Below, in pieces: positions 56,101-63,015 of a stretch of DNA of 64,000 nucleotides. The DNA is from Flavobacterium sp. Leaf82 (GTDB lineage Bacteria; Bacteroidota; Bacteroidia; Flavobacteriales; Flavobacteriaceae), in assembly GCF_001422725.1 (NCBI RefSeq), contig NZ_LMMA01000012.1:1-64000 (forward strand), given 5' to 3'. The position numbers and the translations under genes were made by a program. The stretch's first letter is position 1. The number at the start of each line of letters is the position of its first letter. The notes beneath the pieces were generated by a model. The model was not told where the DNA came from. It did not search any database and worked only from the letters and a program-made list of their open reading frames with translations.

Positions 56101-58661
56101 TTTCAAATCCTAATACATTTGAAATTAAGGTTAATCCAATTGCAACAGAAATTTGTTATGGTACAAGTAACGGAAGCGTTGAATTAACTTTTGTAGACAA
56201 TCAAACAGATCCTTTAGATGAAGCTGGTCCTTTTGATTACACTATTACAGGTGGTCCTGCAGTAATTTCAGGAACAACTACAAGTGCAGGTCCTGAATTG
56301 ATTTCAAACCTTGTTGCAGGTACATATACCGTAACGGCAAAATTAAGAGCATTACCTGAGTGTACTGTTTCTAGTGTGTTTACAATAGCGCAGCCTTCAG
56401 CTGAATTAGAGGTTAAAGTATTAACTAGTCCAATTACTTGTACATCTGCAAATTATGATGACGGTGAAATCTCTGCTTCTGCAGTAGGTGGATGGGATAA
56501 TAACTATACTTATGAATTAGTATTAAACGGTGCTCCAATAGTTGCTTACAGAACTGATGGAAACTTTACAGGATTAAAAGCCGGAGTTTACACAGTAAAT
56601 GCTAAAGATGGTAAAGGATGTATCGATACTGAAATAGTAACATTAGTTGAGCCGGATCCAATCCAGGTAAATGCTACGCCAAATGCGGCAATGTTATCTT
56701 GTTTTGGAGGAAGAGACGGTATCATTACTGTACATACAACAACAGGTGGTCAGGGAAGTAACTATTCGTATACATTAAACTACTTATCAGTAAACCCAGT
56801 TGCTGTTTCAGGTCCGCAAACTGATCCTGTTTTCGCAGGATTACCTGCCGGAACATATAGTATTACAGTTTCTGACGGATACAACTGTTCAATAACATCA
56901 GCTAATATTGTTATTACAGAACCAACAGAAATTGTTGCTGACTTAACTTTAGCAACATCACAAACATGTGATACAGAAACGATCCTTACATTAAGTGCAA
57001 CAGGAGGATCAGCTCCTTATACTTACAGTGCAGATGGTACAACATATAATGTTACTCCATTTACAAGTTCTGTAACATTACAAGTACCGGTTGGTAAATA
57101 CCAATACTTTGTAAAAGATGCTAATAACTGTGTAGCTAGTATTTCTAACGAAATTAAAATTGATGCTTTAGAGCCTCTGTTATTAGACTTAGATATTACA
57201 AATGCAGTTGTAAAATGTACAGGTGAACAAACTGGTGTTATCGTTGCAAATGCTGCGGGAGCTTTAGGAAACTACGCTTATACTTTAGAAACTACAGCTG
57301 GTGTTATATTACAAGGACCTCAGGCTGATGGTAGATTCGAAGGACTGATCGCAGGAAATTACAATGTTAGAGTTGTAAGTGGTGATTGTGATGCAGTAGT
57401 AAAATCTGTAGAAATTAAAGAACCTGCTGTTGGTCTGAGCACTACACACGTAGCAACAAACGTTTCTTGTTTTGGAGAAAACAATGGACAAATCGTGATG
57501 AGTTACGCAGGTGGTACAGGTTTAGTTAAATATGCAATTTCACCAGACTTGAATCAGTTTGATACTAAAAACACATTCGAGAAATTAACTGCTGGTATTT
57601 ATACTATCGTTACACAAGATGAAAATGGTTGTTATGTAGTAGATGAAATAGAAATTACACAACCACTACCTCTTATAGTTAAAGAACTTGCAAACTCTAT
57701 GATTCCAGAAGTTTGTAAAGACGACAAAGACGGAGCATTTAGTATCGAAATAAAAGGAGGTACAGCACCATATAGCGTAAGTCTTGATGTTAAAAACGGA
57801 ACTTATACTGTAGGAGCAATAGATCAGACAATCTTTGACTTTACTAACCTTTCAGGAGGTGTTCATACCGTTTATGTTAAAGATGCTCAGGGATGTACAT
57901 CTGAGTTTGTAGAAAACATGCCTTTACCGGTAGTTCTTAACCCAACTGTCGAAGTTAATTATGACTGTGTGAACAACGCACAATCTAACATGGTAACTAT
58001 TACAGTTGATGCAAGCAATATAGATCTTACACAGATTGATTATGCACTTGATAATGAAGCAGGTCCTTTCCAGACAAGTCACATCTTTACAAATGTTGCT
58101 CCGGGAAGACACTTTATTGTGGCAAGACATACAAATGGATGTATCGTGCCAACGATTAGTTTCGATATCAAAGCATACGATCCGTTAACTCTTGCTGAAT
58201 CTACAGGACAACAGGAAATGAATATCATTAATGTTACTGCTGCTGGTGGTTCACCTGCTTACGAATACAGTTTCAACGGAGAGCCGTTTACATCTTCAAA
58301 CAAATACAAAATCTACAAAACAGGAGATTATGTAGTAATAGTAAGAGATCAAAACGGATGTACGGCGACAATCACAGTTCATGCTATTTACGTAGATGTT
58401 TGTCTTGATAATTACTTTACACCTAACGGAGATGGTATTTATGATACATGGGGGCCTGGTTGTACAAATATTTACAACAACCTTGAATTCTCAATCTTCG
58501 ACAGATACGGTCGTATAATTGCTAAATACCACTACGGACAAAAATGGGATGGTAGATACAATGGCGAAGAATTACCAACAGGAGATTACTGGTATGTTCT
58601 TAAATTGAAAGACGAGAAAGATGCGAGAGAGTTTGTAGGACATTTCACTTTATACAGATAA
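41187..58661 (+). CDS. sprB: Giant cell-surface gliding adhesin SprB
   Basis: A 5824-residue type IX secretion substrate that is the mobile adhesin of gliding motility. After a signal peptide (residues ~1-27) comes an N-terminal beta region, a DUF11-like domain (about 373-480) and a long series of Ig-like SprB repeats of about 80-95 residues, each with the KDANGC-type end (V-x-D-x-x-G-C). An unrelated jelly-roll-like insert occupies about 1223-1432. From about residue 1627 onward the repeats form a higher-order unit of about 586 residues. The C-terminal ~85 residues (NYFTPNGDGIYDTW ... ) are the gliding-associated type B sorting domain. F. johnsoniae SprB is about 6500 residues, so this one is shorter by roughly one super-unit. 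The ATG at 41193 is an alternative start. Confidence 0.95.
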   Translation: MIMKTPTNLRLILIALIFFQSYFVISQNLKPFTPRFDKRLKGDMLLIGNNILNRETNNRSPKDAYNGSGYNSDFNMNYIDIDNDNTTFSSSSATLTVPKPACYKIVYAGLYWGAILQQNDRTGIEKVKLKLPTGGYNDITGQIIHDANAAPIGGDNNKAYACYADITSLVAGQTNAQGLYTVANVKSSQGTNGGTGLSAGWSIFVVYEDPTLPAKFITSFDGFSGIGGATTLDIDVAGFKTIPTGPVRVKFAFAALEGDQPIAGDYLQINGTTITATNAANAIIRPSNNFFNSSVTFVDPATDKTEDFLNRNPASTNTLGYDAGILNINNPGTLLRPGGIVIDNNETSAKIKLGSTQDVYFYYFNAFAVDIIEPHIVLTKIVKNSAGVDIGNQNVTLGQQLNYEIGFKNTGNDDAKSLTIRDQLPINIIFNYPTDINPLPAGVSIQSYDPATRSIVFKIDDSVVKANSLSDKVISFKVKVVPDCNSLSEACSNSIDNSAYATYKGTLNPDFQISDDPSVNTNTGCILTPKATNFLVGVDGCKYTATATLCKDDVNLVAANGYTSYTWFSDEARTKQIGTGQTLTVKEPGIYYVYNLAAAPCRSIYQAFTVTRFGATTTNPVIPYAKAPYKGEVLICPNNGKELPNLFLCGANDSRLIETHISDGSTLVWEKLDEASCAAPISPNCANEGTSCAWTQVATGPNYEAKIAGQYRLTLNYAGGCFNRFYFNVFTNSLNPTEKHTDIICGKPGTITIGGVPAGYEYSINGTNYQASNIFNVTTAGFYTVYIRQTGVNLNPCIFTVPNIQIRQRNFAVVSEVTQPLCYGEKGRIKVAVNDANPQYYYKVYNNGNLLYNVGPVAVSEYTFDNLTTDQNYVVEVSTDDGCKDTKYIYIGKVWNEYKATATLVEPLTACSDGKIKITTEGGNSPYSYFINSDTVFQSSNEYVVTAPGTYVIKIVDKNNCTLTRTVVVPTNTKPDYTITNTNSTCYNDNSEIRVNVTNANGYSMSYSINNGGTYQTNPVFSNLQPGTYNVIVRYGISYTPEFGQPTIKYCSDPAVKKIISGPTSAVTASGGVAALAGCTLGQQGGKLRINNAQGGTTPYQYSFDGGATWQATNEKDVLPGSYILKIKDAVGCEYTIPYTVTLDQKPAEPTIKVEDPVFNCNGTATSTVTVTNGTSANYKYEYFRNGIPNTPITNNVFANVPSGTHTISVKYTVTTVSTYSNLLQEDFGKGGYTTTPGINPAYCFEDESTPHPVGYPCGAFNDYQINDGKYAVASSIKTNFGNSWIFAKDHTVPQDPLGRFLCVNVGGSAGIGGILYSKPIKDVIDNQSVIISLWAENLIVKTSTSHADPKLTIQLVNNLNNVGGVEEIVATTDTSNPWVVPKTEKWEYKELTLNPGIGKTNLSFVIRSYSNEFNGNDVLIDDIWVRQIPESCLATKDFPVVVGTDKAFSAAIVGHKDLTCFGANNGEITLSAQNFGTAYGFDYSLDNGTTWTNSKTSPVTVTGLTGKTYNILIRYDDKAASCSFPFSQPIGVPAELKIDAKVTKLATCTTGATITATATGGTPAYEFELRAANGVTVVRAFQNTGVFANVPTGTYTVVTRDQYACSSTASAQVVVDAPVLPTASLAATSNYCFSSSKGATLVVTATGTGAITYSLDGAPAQNTNTFTNVGPGTHTITVTDSNNCPVTISNIVIAPELKAAASITKTLDCTTPNATIKVDITDGVAAYTYKVKKDTGAYGGVVNVTGNTFNYSATTGAGLYTFEITDSKGCITTVTATISPITNPTVTASPTQITCNGLQNGTVELIGAGGSGGYEYNFNNLGWSTNTLYSNLSPNVDYTYQVRDSKGCTSASAIIRLTEPAVVTGSIAATTIKCSATGTVPAVVTVTAGGGTGAYTYSFNGTANFTTTNTFSTTTARTVTAYIKDANNCQIGPLSITIGTLDPITDITIVDSGYDCSTTPPGGHVTLTAVKTGSLANITYQIISGPAGFNPATNTTGDFKSLAPGDYIFQATDTATNCLFTKGHTVKGTSDITAGGSVLTNIKCFGSTGTIEFTVSGVKASGFDYIIRNAANTIIQQATNVSQATTTIAVTAAQPAGTYTITVTDRLTKCQATYSVILAQPAAVLDVTATATTVNCNKFTAEITATTTGGTPAYTYAVARQGAPVPTVYNDVLTVDTANGTVLNWIVYVKDANGCTDNFPITIAVDAKPVITSVTVDNQCQTGSTSSFTITANATGLNPLSYSIDGTNFQPGNTFTVTAGTYTVTVKDKNGCTTSAATPVTVYPQVSALAGVTKELDCTTTPDATIKVDVKGGKAPYTYTVTKGSGTPSSPVGPIAGTSFTISVTPANADGYTFVITDANGCSTTTSTTVAPITNPTVTAVKVDASCNGSATGSVQLTGAGGSGGYTYSSNGTTYALTSLFENLAAGSYTFYVKDSKGCTNTVAVTIGQPTTLTATATATNFTCSVTNTKQSATITIAVPTTGTAPYEYSFNGSPYSNSNTLTINDNGTDQTINYSVKDAKGCTTAIQQIVVKKLDPPIIASITGTAILCSPAASTTSTVTVTTTNGVGTLAYVITAPASAITNVTGATTGIFTGLTPDTYTFKVTDANGCFAIQSYTVNSLTPITVTASKLTDVLCFGGNTGSARFTISGFSATGNYAVAVTSTPTGLPYTTATTGDVITLNDLVAGTYNLEVTDNTTNCKDNKSVTITQPTQALAATVDVVNANCNVTTSKVTVNATGGTTAYSYAFVQNNVTPALTDYVSNNTANLNATITDWDVWVKDANGCSIKLDVAITTDIAPTVSASVTNQCTSTGTSFIIKAVGTGGVAPLTYSISNGVTPSPADTFTVTSPGTYIVTVKDANNCTATATVTVNSVLTANAVLVSDITCLTPDGASITINAGGGLAPYSYLVSTDGGVTYGTSPDLVGNTFTTTVAGDYYFEVTDAAGCKKVTNKVTTTTPQSIAVTATKVDPTCNAYTDGSIKLVATSGVSPFTYSIDNGATYVSTNVFGGLAAGTYDYLVKDSKGCTSAPASITLNNPAPIVVNIVRNAILCNLNTPGSFDLNVVSGGVAPYVYRLYDNTFTQIDTYTETGAAATAVHKFANLNFGDYYITVVDAVGCEFKSGKLRIETPPYLSMTGVIDSNNCATGVNVTVTTSGGTPDYKYSIFGQPLTESPSQTSPTYTFIGLQHGTTYYLQVKDANDCISILEFKTPPPPSGIVITGTTATNVTCTGTSTGTLQFTVSGYDPTVSVINYVVLNALTLLPVTPAIGGPLTGPAGGPVSHTIPNLKAGSYVLRVSESTGTLCSNAYTFDITQPAQPLKTTITAVVDATCNVDAQVTLTTTGGTGPYKYAAGAVGFTPTVFNTGNVLSLNYATRTNWDIVVQDANGCTDRVSTTISLAPSPVIALAVVDKCVAEGTYVVRVSQTTAGVAPYSISVNNGLYASIPGLPYDVTGLNSGSNTISIKDANGCIDTKSIVIEKPLLVVPAITKLPTCANNDGVITLTPSGGSGTYTYSITPNVGTILGNVISGVPAGAYTITITDTNTLCTANAPVELSAPTLVDFTAVVIDASCNGSSDGTITVNLAANSDNPVYTYSILPVPTGSVQTNNIFSNLPAGTYSITVFSGRGCSLSKPFTVGQPAILAATAAVTPYSCNTSNVAQPAVVTVNVTAGTGTAPYKYNFDGSAVYNDANTLAVLDNGAVQTIHYYVKDAKGCTFDNTVTVNPYQKITNLTFAGAAVTCNAPTTSITVSVVGGYAITKYEIVSPITVDNGTVNVFAGLGPDTYVFKVTDANGCSFQKSYTIKPVTNITVSGQLIKDVSCNETAATPNGSVEFTVGNFAGSYTYSINGVAVAGTHTNPKVTLVNLAVGSYKIDVVDVATGCVATNTVVVSQPAVPLDLSLVSNVNANCIFGAKVSVIGSGGTPNYTYAFVATPATPVATDYKASPNAILDPSKTWIAYVKDSKGCIAQLPLTIVTDPRPTIDPITGVCYDGAPVNVTLVGHGVGPLMYSIGNGFKSSPDFVLNAPGSYTFYVRDANNCDAVTPYVYNLDQELLLEAKLQDLTCAAPNLATITLTATQGSLTYNNYQVSFNGGAPTPATSPYTTNIPGTYTFTVTDSKNCQAVSLPVVINPIVMPTISTTHADVSCNGGNTGSITITAGSGLPAYEYSINGTTYQPSNIFAGLIANTYTVYVRDAKKCVVSETVIISEPATLTATAVVTPFGCSLTNAPQDAVVTLTATDGTPGYKYSFDNGVTFGDSPTLNVSTIVTPKTVYYVVIDSKGCRVANSVVVNPYTPPTDMNITSTPIYCNTVGGTSTATVTAVTGGVGPYKYEIVSPATAVANNTTGIFPGLLPDNYQIKVTDANGCSTTKAIVIKESDKINAEAQLLSDVLCNGGNTGSIAFTVTNYITPANYGYSISPIVGTATKVGDVITYTGLTAGNYTFTVLDNISGCQDQVINFVVGEPAVLDFTSTATNINCINKKATITITATGGTQAYGYAAVVQGSPVPTTFGGNPVIVVDTNNGADMVWDIYVKDLNGCPATKTQTIIEDALPTTPSVAPFIQCPDTTNGTYTFTITGVTGVAPILYSIGNGFQSSPTFTVTDARSYDVTVKDGNGCEVTTTAVVNILPPLVLDVVVTKLPGCNFVDGVVTATTTGGATPANYSYSLDGNFGQTSGTFNNVNHGHHIIVVTDLTTNCTDTVEFDIEEATKIEGLLVKGTDVTCNGFTDGTITATIDETGVNNNPIYYYSITAGPVTKPDQTSGVFTGLPVGQYTVTVTSGRGCKALEDVTIGQPAVITVPDPIVTQFGCTPGTNGNNLATITVNNVTGGSGNFIKYEFIKGATVLQSSTSNVYTVFDLTGGIYTVNVYDENGCVGSATSIIDIKPFISLDEIDININKNITCINNEDITVTVKTTGTPAPAFLLYKIEGIGGSTFTDNNTTGVFTGLPIGNYLITVENPDTHCSIQEAHYVSNPNTFEIKVNPIATEICYGTSNGSVELTFVDNQTDPLDEAGPFDYTITGGPAVISGTTTSAGPELISNLVAGTYTVTAKLRALPECTVSSVFTIAQPSAELEVKVLTSPITCTSANYDDGEISASAVGGWDNNYTYELVLNGAPIVAYRTDGNFTGLKAGVYTVNAKDGKGCIDTEIVTLVEPDPIQVNATPNAAMLSCFGGRDGIITVHTTTGGQGSNYSYTLNYLSVNPVAVSGPQTDPVFAGLPAGTYSITVSDGYNCSITSANIVITEPTEIVADLTLATSQTCDTETILTLSATGGSAPYTYSADGTTYNVTPFTSSVTLQVPVGKYQYFVKDANNCVASISNEIKIDALEPLLLDLDITNAVVKCTGEQTGVIVANAAGALGNYAYTLETTAGVILQGPQADGRFEGLIAGNYNVRVVSGDCDAVVKSVEIKEPAVGLSTTHVATNVSCFGENNGQIVMSYAGGTGLVKYAISPDLNQFDTKNTFEKLTAGIYTIVTQDENGCYVVDEIEITQPLPLIVKELANSMIPEVCKDDKDGAFSIEIKGGTAPYSVSLDVKNGTYTVGAIDQTIFDFTNLSGGVHTVYVKDAQGCTSEFVENMPLPVVLNPTVEVNYDCVNNAQSNMVTITVDASNIDLTQIDYALDNEAGPFQTSHIFTNVAPGRHFIVARHTNGCIVPTISFDIKAYDPLTLAESTGQQEMNIINVTAAGGSPAYEYSFNGEPFTSSNKYKIYKTGDYVVIVRDQNGCTATITVHAIYVDVCLDNYFTPNGDGIYDTWGPGCTNIYNNLEFSIFDRYGRIIAKYHYGQKWDGRYNGEELPTGDYWYVLKLKDEKDAREFVGHFTLYR
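46063..56650 (+). repeat. Higher-order repeat of sprB, ~1.76 kb period
   Basis: Seven successive Ig-like domains (call them A-G) recur in the same order about six times. The G domain, recognised by its NWIVYVKDANGC-type Trp block, falls at about 47739, 49512, 51321, 53053 and 54771, giving periods of 1773, 1809, 1732 and 1718 bp. The A domain, recognised by a short VDNQC or VDKC-type start, precedes each unit. The sixth unit is diverged after its fifth domain. Confidence 0.85.
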
Positions 58662-58705
58662 CAAAATAAGAGCCCCTGATGATGTTATCTAAAAAAATTA
58701 TTACA

Positions 58706-59680
58706 ATGAAAAAGTTTATTTTATCTTTAGTACTCATGGCTGTAACAACAAGTTACAGCCAAGAGTTAAACCTACCAGTTTTTACACAATATTTGGCAGA
58801 CAACCCTTTTGTTATCTCACCAGCTTTTGCCGGTATTGGTGACAACCTTAGAATTAGGGCCAACGGTCTTACACAATGGGTGGGAATTAAAGATGCACCA
58901 GATAACCAATCAGTTTATGCTGATTTTAGAGTACTGGATCGTTCCGGAGTTGGTATCAATATTTATAATGATAAAAATGGTTATACGCGTCAAACCGGAG
59001 CTAAAATTTCCTTTGCACACCACATCATTTTAGATTATTATTCTAAGCAATACCTGTCTTTTGGACTTTCCTATAACATCAATACTTTCCGTATTGATAC
59101 AGATGAATTTACTAGTACACCTAATCAGCCTTTTATCGATCCGGGAGTTACAGATAATCGTTATAATGCTAATAGTAACTTTGATATTAGTGCCTTGTAT
59201 CGTAATAAAAGCTTCTATGTAAGTTTTAACGCCAATAACGTTTTAAAGAAAAATACCGATAAATACAGAGGAGTAGAACCTAGTTTACTTTCCAACTATC
59301 AGGTATATTCAGGATACGTTTTTAAAGACGGAGAAAACAGCCGTATCGAATATGAACCGTCTGTCTACTACCAATATTTTGCAAGTGATAAACGTTCTAC
59401 AACCGATTTTAACTTTAAGTACAGACGTTACAACCGTTACGAAGACTATTACTGGATAGGAGTTTCATACCGTTTCCTAAACGACCAGTTTCCTAAACCA
59501 TTATCAGTTGGGCCAATGGTAGGTTTCATGAAATCTAAATTCTATTTTGGATATTCATACCAGGTAATGTTCAACGATTTGGGTAACTATAACACAGGTA
59601 CACACTCAATAACTATTGGCTTCGATTTCTTACAGTCAATCAGTAACTGTCCATGTACACAAAGTCCGGTACACGATTAG
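58706..59680 (+). CDS. sprF: Gliding motility protein SprF (PorP/SprF family)
   Basis: A 324-residue outer-membrane protein. It has a signal peptide (residues ~1-19, ending TSYSQE) and the PorP/SprF barrel pattern (LPVFTQYLADNPFVISPAFAGIGDNLRIRANGLTQWVGI, then many amphipathic strands with aromatic girdles). SprF is required for the export of SprB across the outer membrane in F. johnsoniae and is thought to bind its type B C-terminal domain. The start is the ATG at 58706 rather than 58679, because the signal peptide then begins at the first residue. It follows sprB by 44 bp and is the last gene of the block. Confidence 0.93.
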   Translation: MKKFILSLVLMAVTTSYSQELNLPVFTQYLADNPFVISPAFAGIGDNLRIRANGLTQWVGIKDAPDNQSVYADFRVLDRSGVGINIYNDKNGYTRQTGAKISFAHHIILDYYSKQYLSFGLSYNINTFRIDTDEFTSTPNQPFIDPGVTDNRYNANSNFDISALYRNKSFYVSFNANNVLKKNTDKYRGVEPSLLSNYQVYSGYVFKDGENSRIEYEPSVYYQYFASDKRSTTDFNFKYRRYNRYEDYYWIGVSYRFLNDQFPKPLSVGPMVGFMKSKFYFGYSYQVMFNDLGNYNTGTHSITIGFDFLQSISNCPCTQSPVHD

Positions 59681-59785
59681 AGCATTTTAAACAATTTAAT
59701 ACCTAATTTGTTTTTTTTCTTAACTTATAACGTTTTCGTTATTGTAGATAGGTTATTTTTATATTTATTGATACTTTAAAAGTTC

Positions 59786-59793
59786 TATATTTG
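59786..59793 (+). promoter_or_regulatory. Putative -7 box of pgk
   Basis: TATATTTG matches TAnnTTTG and lies 32 bp before the pgk ATG. A perfect -33 box at 18-21 bp upstream is not visible, so the call is tentative. Confidence 0.5.
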
Positions 59794-59825
59794 TTTTTCT
59801 TTCAAAAAAACTAAAAAATTATCTA

Positions 59826-61013
59826 ATGAAAACTTTAAACGATTTCGATTTTAAAAATAAAAAAGCAATTATCCGTGTTGACTTTAATGTACCACTGGAT
59901 GAAAATTTTAATGTAACTGACGCTACACGTATCGAAGCTGCAAAACCAACAATTGATGCTATTTTAGCACAAGGCGGAAGCGTAATTTTGATGTCGCATT
60001 TAGGAAGACCAAAAGGAGTTGAAGAAAAATATTCATTAAAACATATTTTAAAAACAGCTTCAGAAATTTTAGGAGTTGAGGTTAAATTTTCTGAAAATTG
60101 TGTTGGAGAAGTAGCTCAGGCTGCAGCCAAAGACCTAAAACCAGGAGAAGTTTTATTACTTGAAAATTTACGTTTTCATGCCGAAGAAGAAGCTGGAGAT
60201 GTTGCTTTTGCAAAAGAATTAGCTTCACTTGGAGACATATATGTAAACGATGCTTTTGGAACTGCACACAGAGCGCACGCTTCAACAACAATCATTGCAC
60301 AATTTTTTCCAACAGAAAAATGTTTCGGAACATTGTTGGCAAAAGAAATAGAAAGCTTAAACAAAGTACTTAAAAATAGCGAAAAACCAGTAACAGCAGT
60401 TCTTGGAGGATCAAAAGTATCTTCTAAAATTACAGTTATCGAAAACATCCTGGACAAAGTAGATCACATGATCATTGGTGGCGGAATGACTTTTACATTC
60501 ATTAAAGCACAAGGTGGTAAAATTGGAGATTCTATTTGCGAAGATGATAAACAAGAATTAGCACTTGAAATTTTAAGATTAGCCAAAGAAAAAGGAGTTC
60601 AGATCCATATTCCGGTTGACGTAATTGCTGCAGATGATTTCTCAAACACAGCAAATACAAAAGTTGTTAACGTAACAGAAATTCCAGACGGATGGCAAGG
60701 TCTTGATGCAGGTCCAAAATCTTTAGAAAACTTCAAAAAAGTAATTTTAGAGTCAAAAACTATTTTATGGAACGGTCCATTAGGCGTTTTTGAGATGGAA
60801 TCATTTGCAAAAGGGACTATAGCTTTAGGTGATTATATTGCAGAAGCGACAGAAAATGGAGCATTTTCATTAGTTGGAGGTGGAGATTCAGTTGCTGCCG
60901 TAAAACAATTTGGTTTCGAAGACAAAATGAGCTATGTTTCCACTGGTGGCGGGGCTATGCTAGAAATGTTAGAAGGGAAAGTTTTACCTGGAATCGCTGC
61001 GATTTTAGACTAA
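59826..61013 (+). CDS. pgk: Phosphoglycerate kinase
   Basis: A 395-residue glycolytic enzyme that transfers phosphate from 1,3-bisphosphoglycerate to ADP. The N-terminal signature [12 protein letters not shown] (residues ~17-28), the substrate-binding SHLGRPKG (about 58-65) and the nucleotide-binding segments ([40 protein letters not shown]) are all intact. The length is typical. It follows the spr block on the same strand with its own probable promoter. No other glycolytic gene is adjacent. Confidence 0.98.
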   Translation: MKTLNDFDFKNKKAIIRVDFNVPLDENFNVTDATRIEAAKPTIDAILAQGGSVILMSHLGRPKGVEEKYSLKHILKTASEILGVEVKFSENCVGEVAQAAAKDLKPGEVLLLENLRFHAEEEAGDVAFAKELASLGDIYVNDAFGTAHRAHASTTIIAQFFPTEKCFGTLLAKEIESLNKVLKNSEKPVTAVLGGSKVSSKITVIENILDKVDHMIIGGGMTFTFIKAQGGKIGDSICEDDKQELALEILRLAKEKGVQIHIPVDVIAADDFSNTANTKVVNVTEIPDGWQGLDAGPKSLENFKKVILESKTILWNGPLGVFEMESFAKGTIALGDYIAEATENGAFSLVGGGDSVAAVKQFGFEDKMSYVSTGGGAMLEMLEGKVLPGIAAILD

Positions 61014-61123
61014 AATATCACAATTAACATTTTTTTACATAATTTACATGCATAAACTGGTTAAGTTTGCAAAAGTAAGCCTTCTATAATAGTTTGATTT
61101 ATAGAATTTTAAAAAAATGTTAT

Positions 61124-62968
61124 ATGATTGTAAAAAAAATATCAATAGTTGTTTCTGCTTTTTTTTCAATTTCGATGTTTGCACAAGATGTTGCAAAGAC
61201 AGATGTAGAGATTAAGCCAATTGTAAAGATATCGTATTTAGATTCTGTTAAAAATTCTTTTAAAAGAGACGAAATGGCAACCCGCGTTGATAGTCTCTGG
61301 ATGAACGAATTAGTAAGTTTAGATATTTACGATGATCTTACCAAAGACATTCAAACCATCAACACAGATGTTACTGTAGATGAAGAACTGCCAACAGAAT
61401 TGCTAAAACAGCGTCTTCAGGCAATGAATGAGAAATCACCTTTTGACATTGAATACAATCAAGGTTTAGAAAACATAATAAAGTCATTTCTTAAAAATCG
61501 TAAAAAATCGTTTTCACGATTAATGTCTTTATCAGAATATTATTTCCCAATTTTTGAAGACGCCTTTGCAAAACAAAACGTCCCATTAGAAATTAAATAT
61601 TTAGCCGTTGTAGAATCTGCTTTAAATCCTAAAGCAGTTTCTAAAATGGGCGCCACAGGACTTTGGCAATTCATGTACGGAACCGGGAAACAATATGCCC
61701 TTAAAATAGATTCCTATATCGATGAACGCAGTGATCCGCTTAAAGCAACAGCTGCATGTTCAGAATACATGACTAAAATGTTCAGCATTTTTGGCGACTG
61801 GGAACTTGTTTTAGCTTCATACAACTCAGGTCCCGGAAATGTTACCAAAGCAATTCGTCGTTCTGGCGGAAAAACAAAATACTGGGACATTCGTAACCAT
61901 CTTCCTAAAGAAACCCAAGGTTATGTACCCGCTTTTTTAGCTACAATGTATCTTTTTGAATATCATAAAGAACACGGAATTAATCCGCAAAGAGCCGTAG
62001 TTAAAAACTTTGAAACTGATACAGTTCAGATCAAAAATCAAATGTCATTCAAGCAAATCGCAGATTTGTTAGACATGCCACAATCTCAAATACAACTTTT
62101 AAATCCTTCGTATAAATTAAACGTAGTACCTTTTTATCAAAACGAACCACATTATTTGCGTTTGCCAAAAGATAAAATCGCCACTTTTGTTTCAAACGAA
62201 GATAAAATTTATGACTACGTAGCGTATCAGTCCCTAAATAAAACAATGCCCGCAAAATTGGCTTTGAAAGTAACGCCAAAAGCAAAAGCAAAACTGGAGA
62301 AAATAATTGAGCCAACAGATACTGATGTTAAGTGGTATAGAGTTCAAAAAGGAGATAACTTAGGAACCATTGCAGCTAAATATAATGTGACTATTCCTGA
62401 ATTAAAAAAATGGAATAATCTTAAATCAAATGCAGTTGCGTTAGGAAGAAATCTAAAACTGAAAACAGATTACGATCCGGTTACTAAAAGCTTTAAAGAG
62501 TTAAAAACTAATGCTGTTGAGAAAAGATCAGAAGAAGCAATTGCTGCCGCAGATGATAAAGATAAAAACAATACACAATCTAAAGAATATGTTGTGGCAG
62601 CAGGAGATAATTTAGGAAGCATTGCTAAAAAATTCGGTACGACTATTGCGGAGTTAAAAGAACTAAATAGTTTAACTTCAAATAATATTGGTTTAGGCAA
62701 AACATTGGTAGTTTCTAAAGCAACACCTGAAATTATTGATGAAAATGCCGTAAACACTGCAATTGCTTCAAATTCTTCGATTGATTCATTCAAGAAAAAA
62801 GCAACTTCAGCCAAAGATCTTGGAGAAGACTATTACGTTAAAAAAGGAGATTCGTTGTATAGTATTTCAAAAAAATATCCGGGAGTTACAATTTCAGATA
62901 TTAAAAAATGGAATAATATAAAAGACGGAGAAATTAAACCCGGAATGAAACTTAAAATAAACGGATAG
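61124..62968 (+). CDS. LysM-containing lytic transglycosylase (MltD-like)
   Basis: A 614-residue exported enzyme that cleaves peptidoglycan glycan strands. After a signal peptide (residues ~1-22) comes an N-terminal helical region. The SLT domain (about 140-280) shows the motif VVESALNPKAVSKMGATGLWQFM with the catalytic Glu (ES), then SYNSGPGNVTKAIRRSGG. Three LysM repeats follow (about 403-447, 490-530 and 570-614; e.g. YRVQKGDNLGTIAAKYNVTIPELKKWNNL), which anchor the enzyme to the wall. The start is the ATG at 61124, since the ten upstream codons lack a signal. It resembles MltD of E. coli in domain order. Confidence 0.93.
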   Translation: MIVKKISIVVSAFFSISMFAQDVAKTDVEIKPIVKISYLDSVKNSFKRDEMATRVDSLWMNELVSLDIYDDLTKDIQTINTDVTVDEELPTELLKQRLQAMNEKSPFDIEYNQGLENIIKSFLKNRKKSFSRLMSLSEYYFPIFEDAFAKQNVPLEIKYLAVVESALNPKAVSKMGATGLWQFMYGTGKQYALKIDSYIDERSDPLKATAACSEYMTKMFSIFGDWELVLASYNSGPGNVTKAIRRSGGKTKYWDIRNHLPKETQGYVPAFLATMYLFEYHKEHGINPQRAVVKNFETDTVQIKNQMSFKQIADLLDMPQSQIQLLNPSYKLNVVPFYQNEPHYLRLPKDKIATFVSNEDKIYDYVAYQSLNKTMPAKLALKVTPKAKAKLEKIIEPTDTDVKWYRVQKGDNLGTIAAKYNVTIPELKKWNNLKSNAVALGRNLKLKTDYDPVTKSFKELKTNAVEKRSEEAIAAADDKDKNNTQSKEYVVAAGDNLGSIAKKFGTTIAELKELNSLTSNNIGLGKTLVVSKATPEIIDENAVNTAIASNSSIDSFKKKATSAKDLGEDYYVKKGDSLYSISKKYPGVTISDIKKWNNIKDGEIKPGMKLKING

Positions 62969-63015
62969 TAAAAAAATCTTACATAAATTTGGGTTTTATT
63001 TCATAAATTAAGAAA

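Noticed and set aside
59727..59742. Terminator of sprF
   Set aside because: ATAACG-TTTT-CGTTAT is a weak 6-bp AT-rich hairpin without a following T-run.
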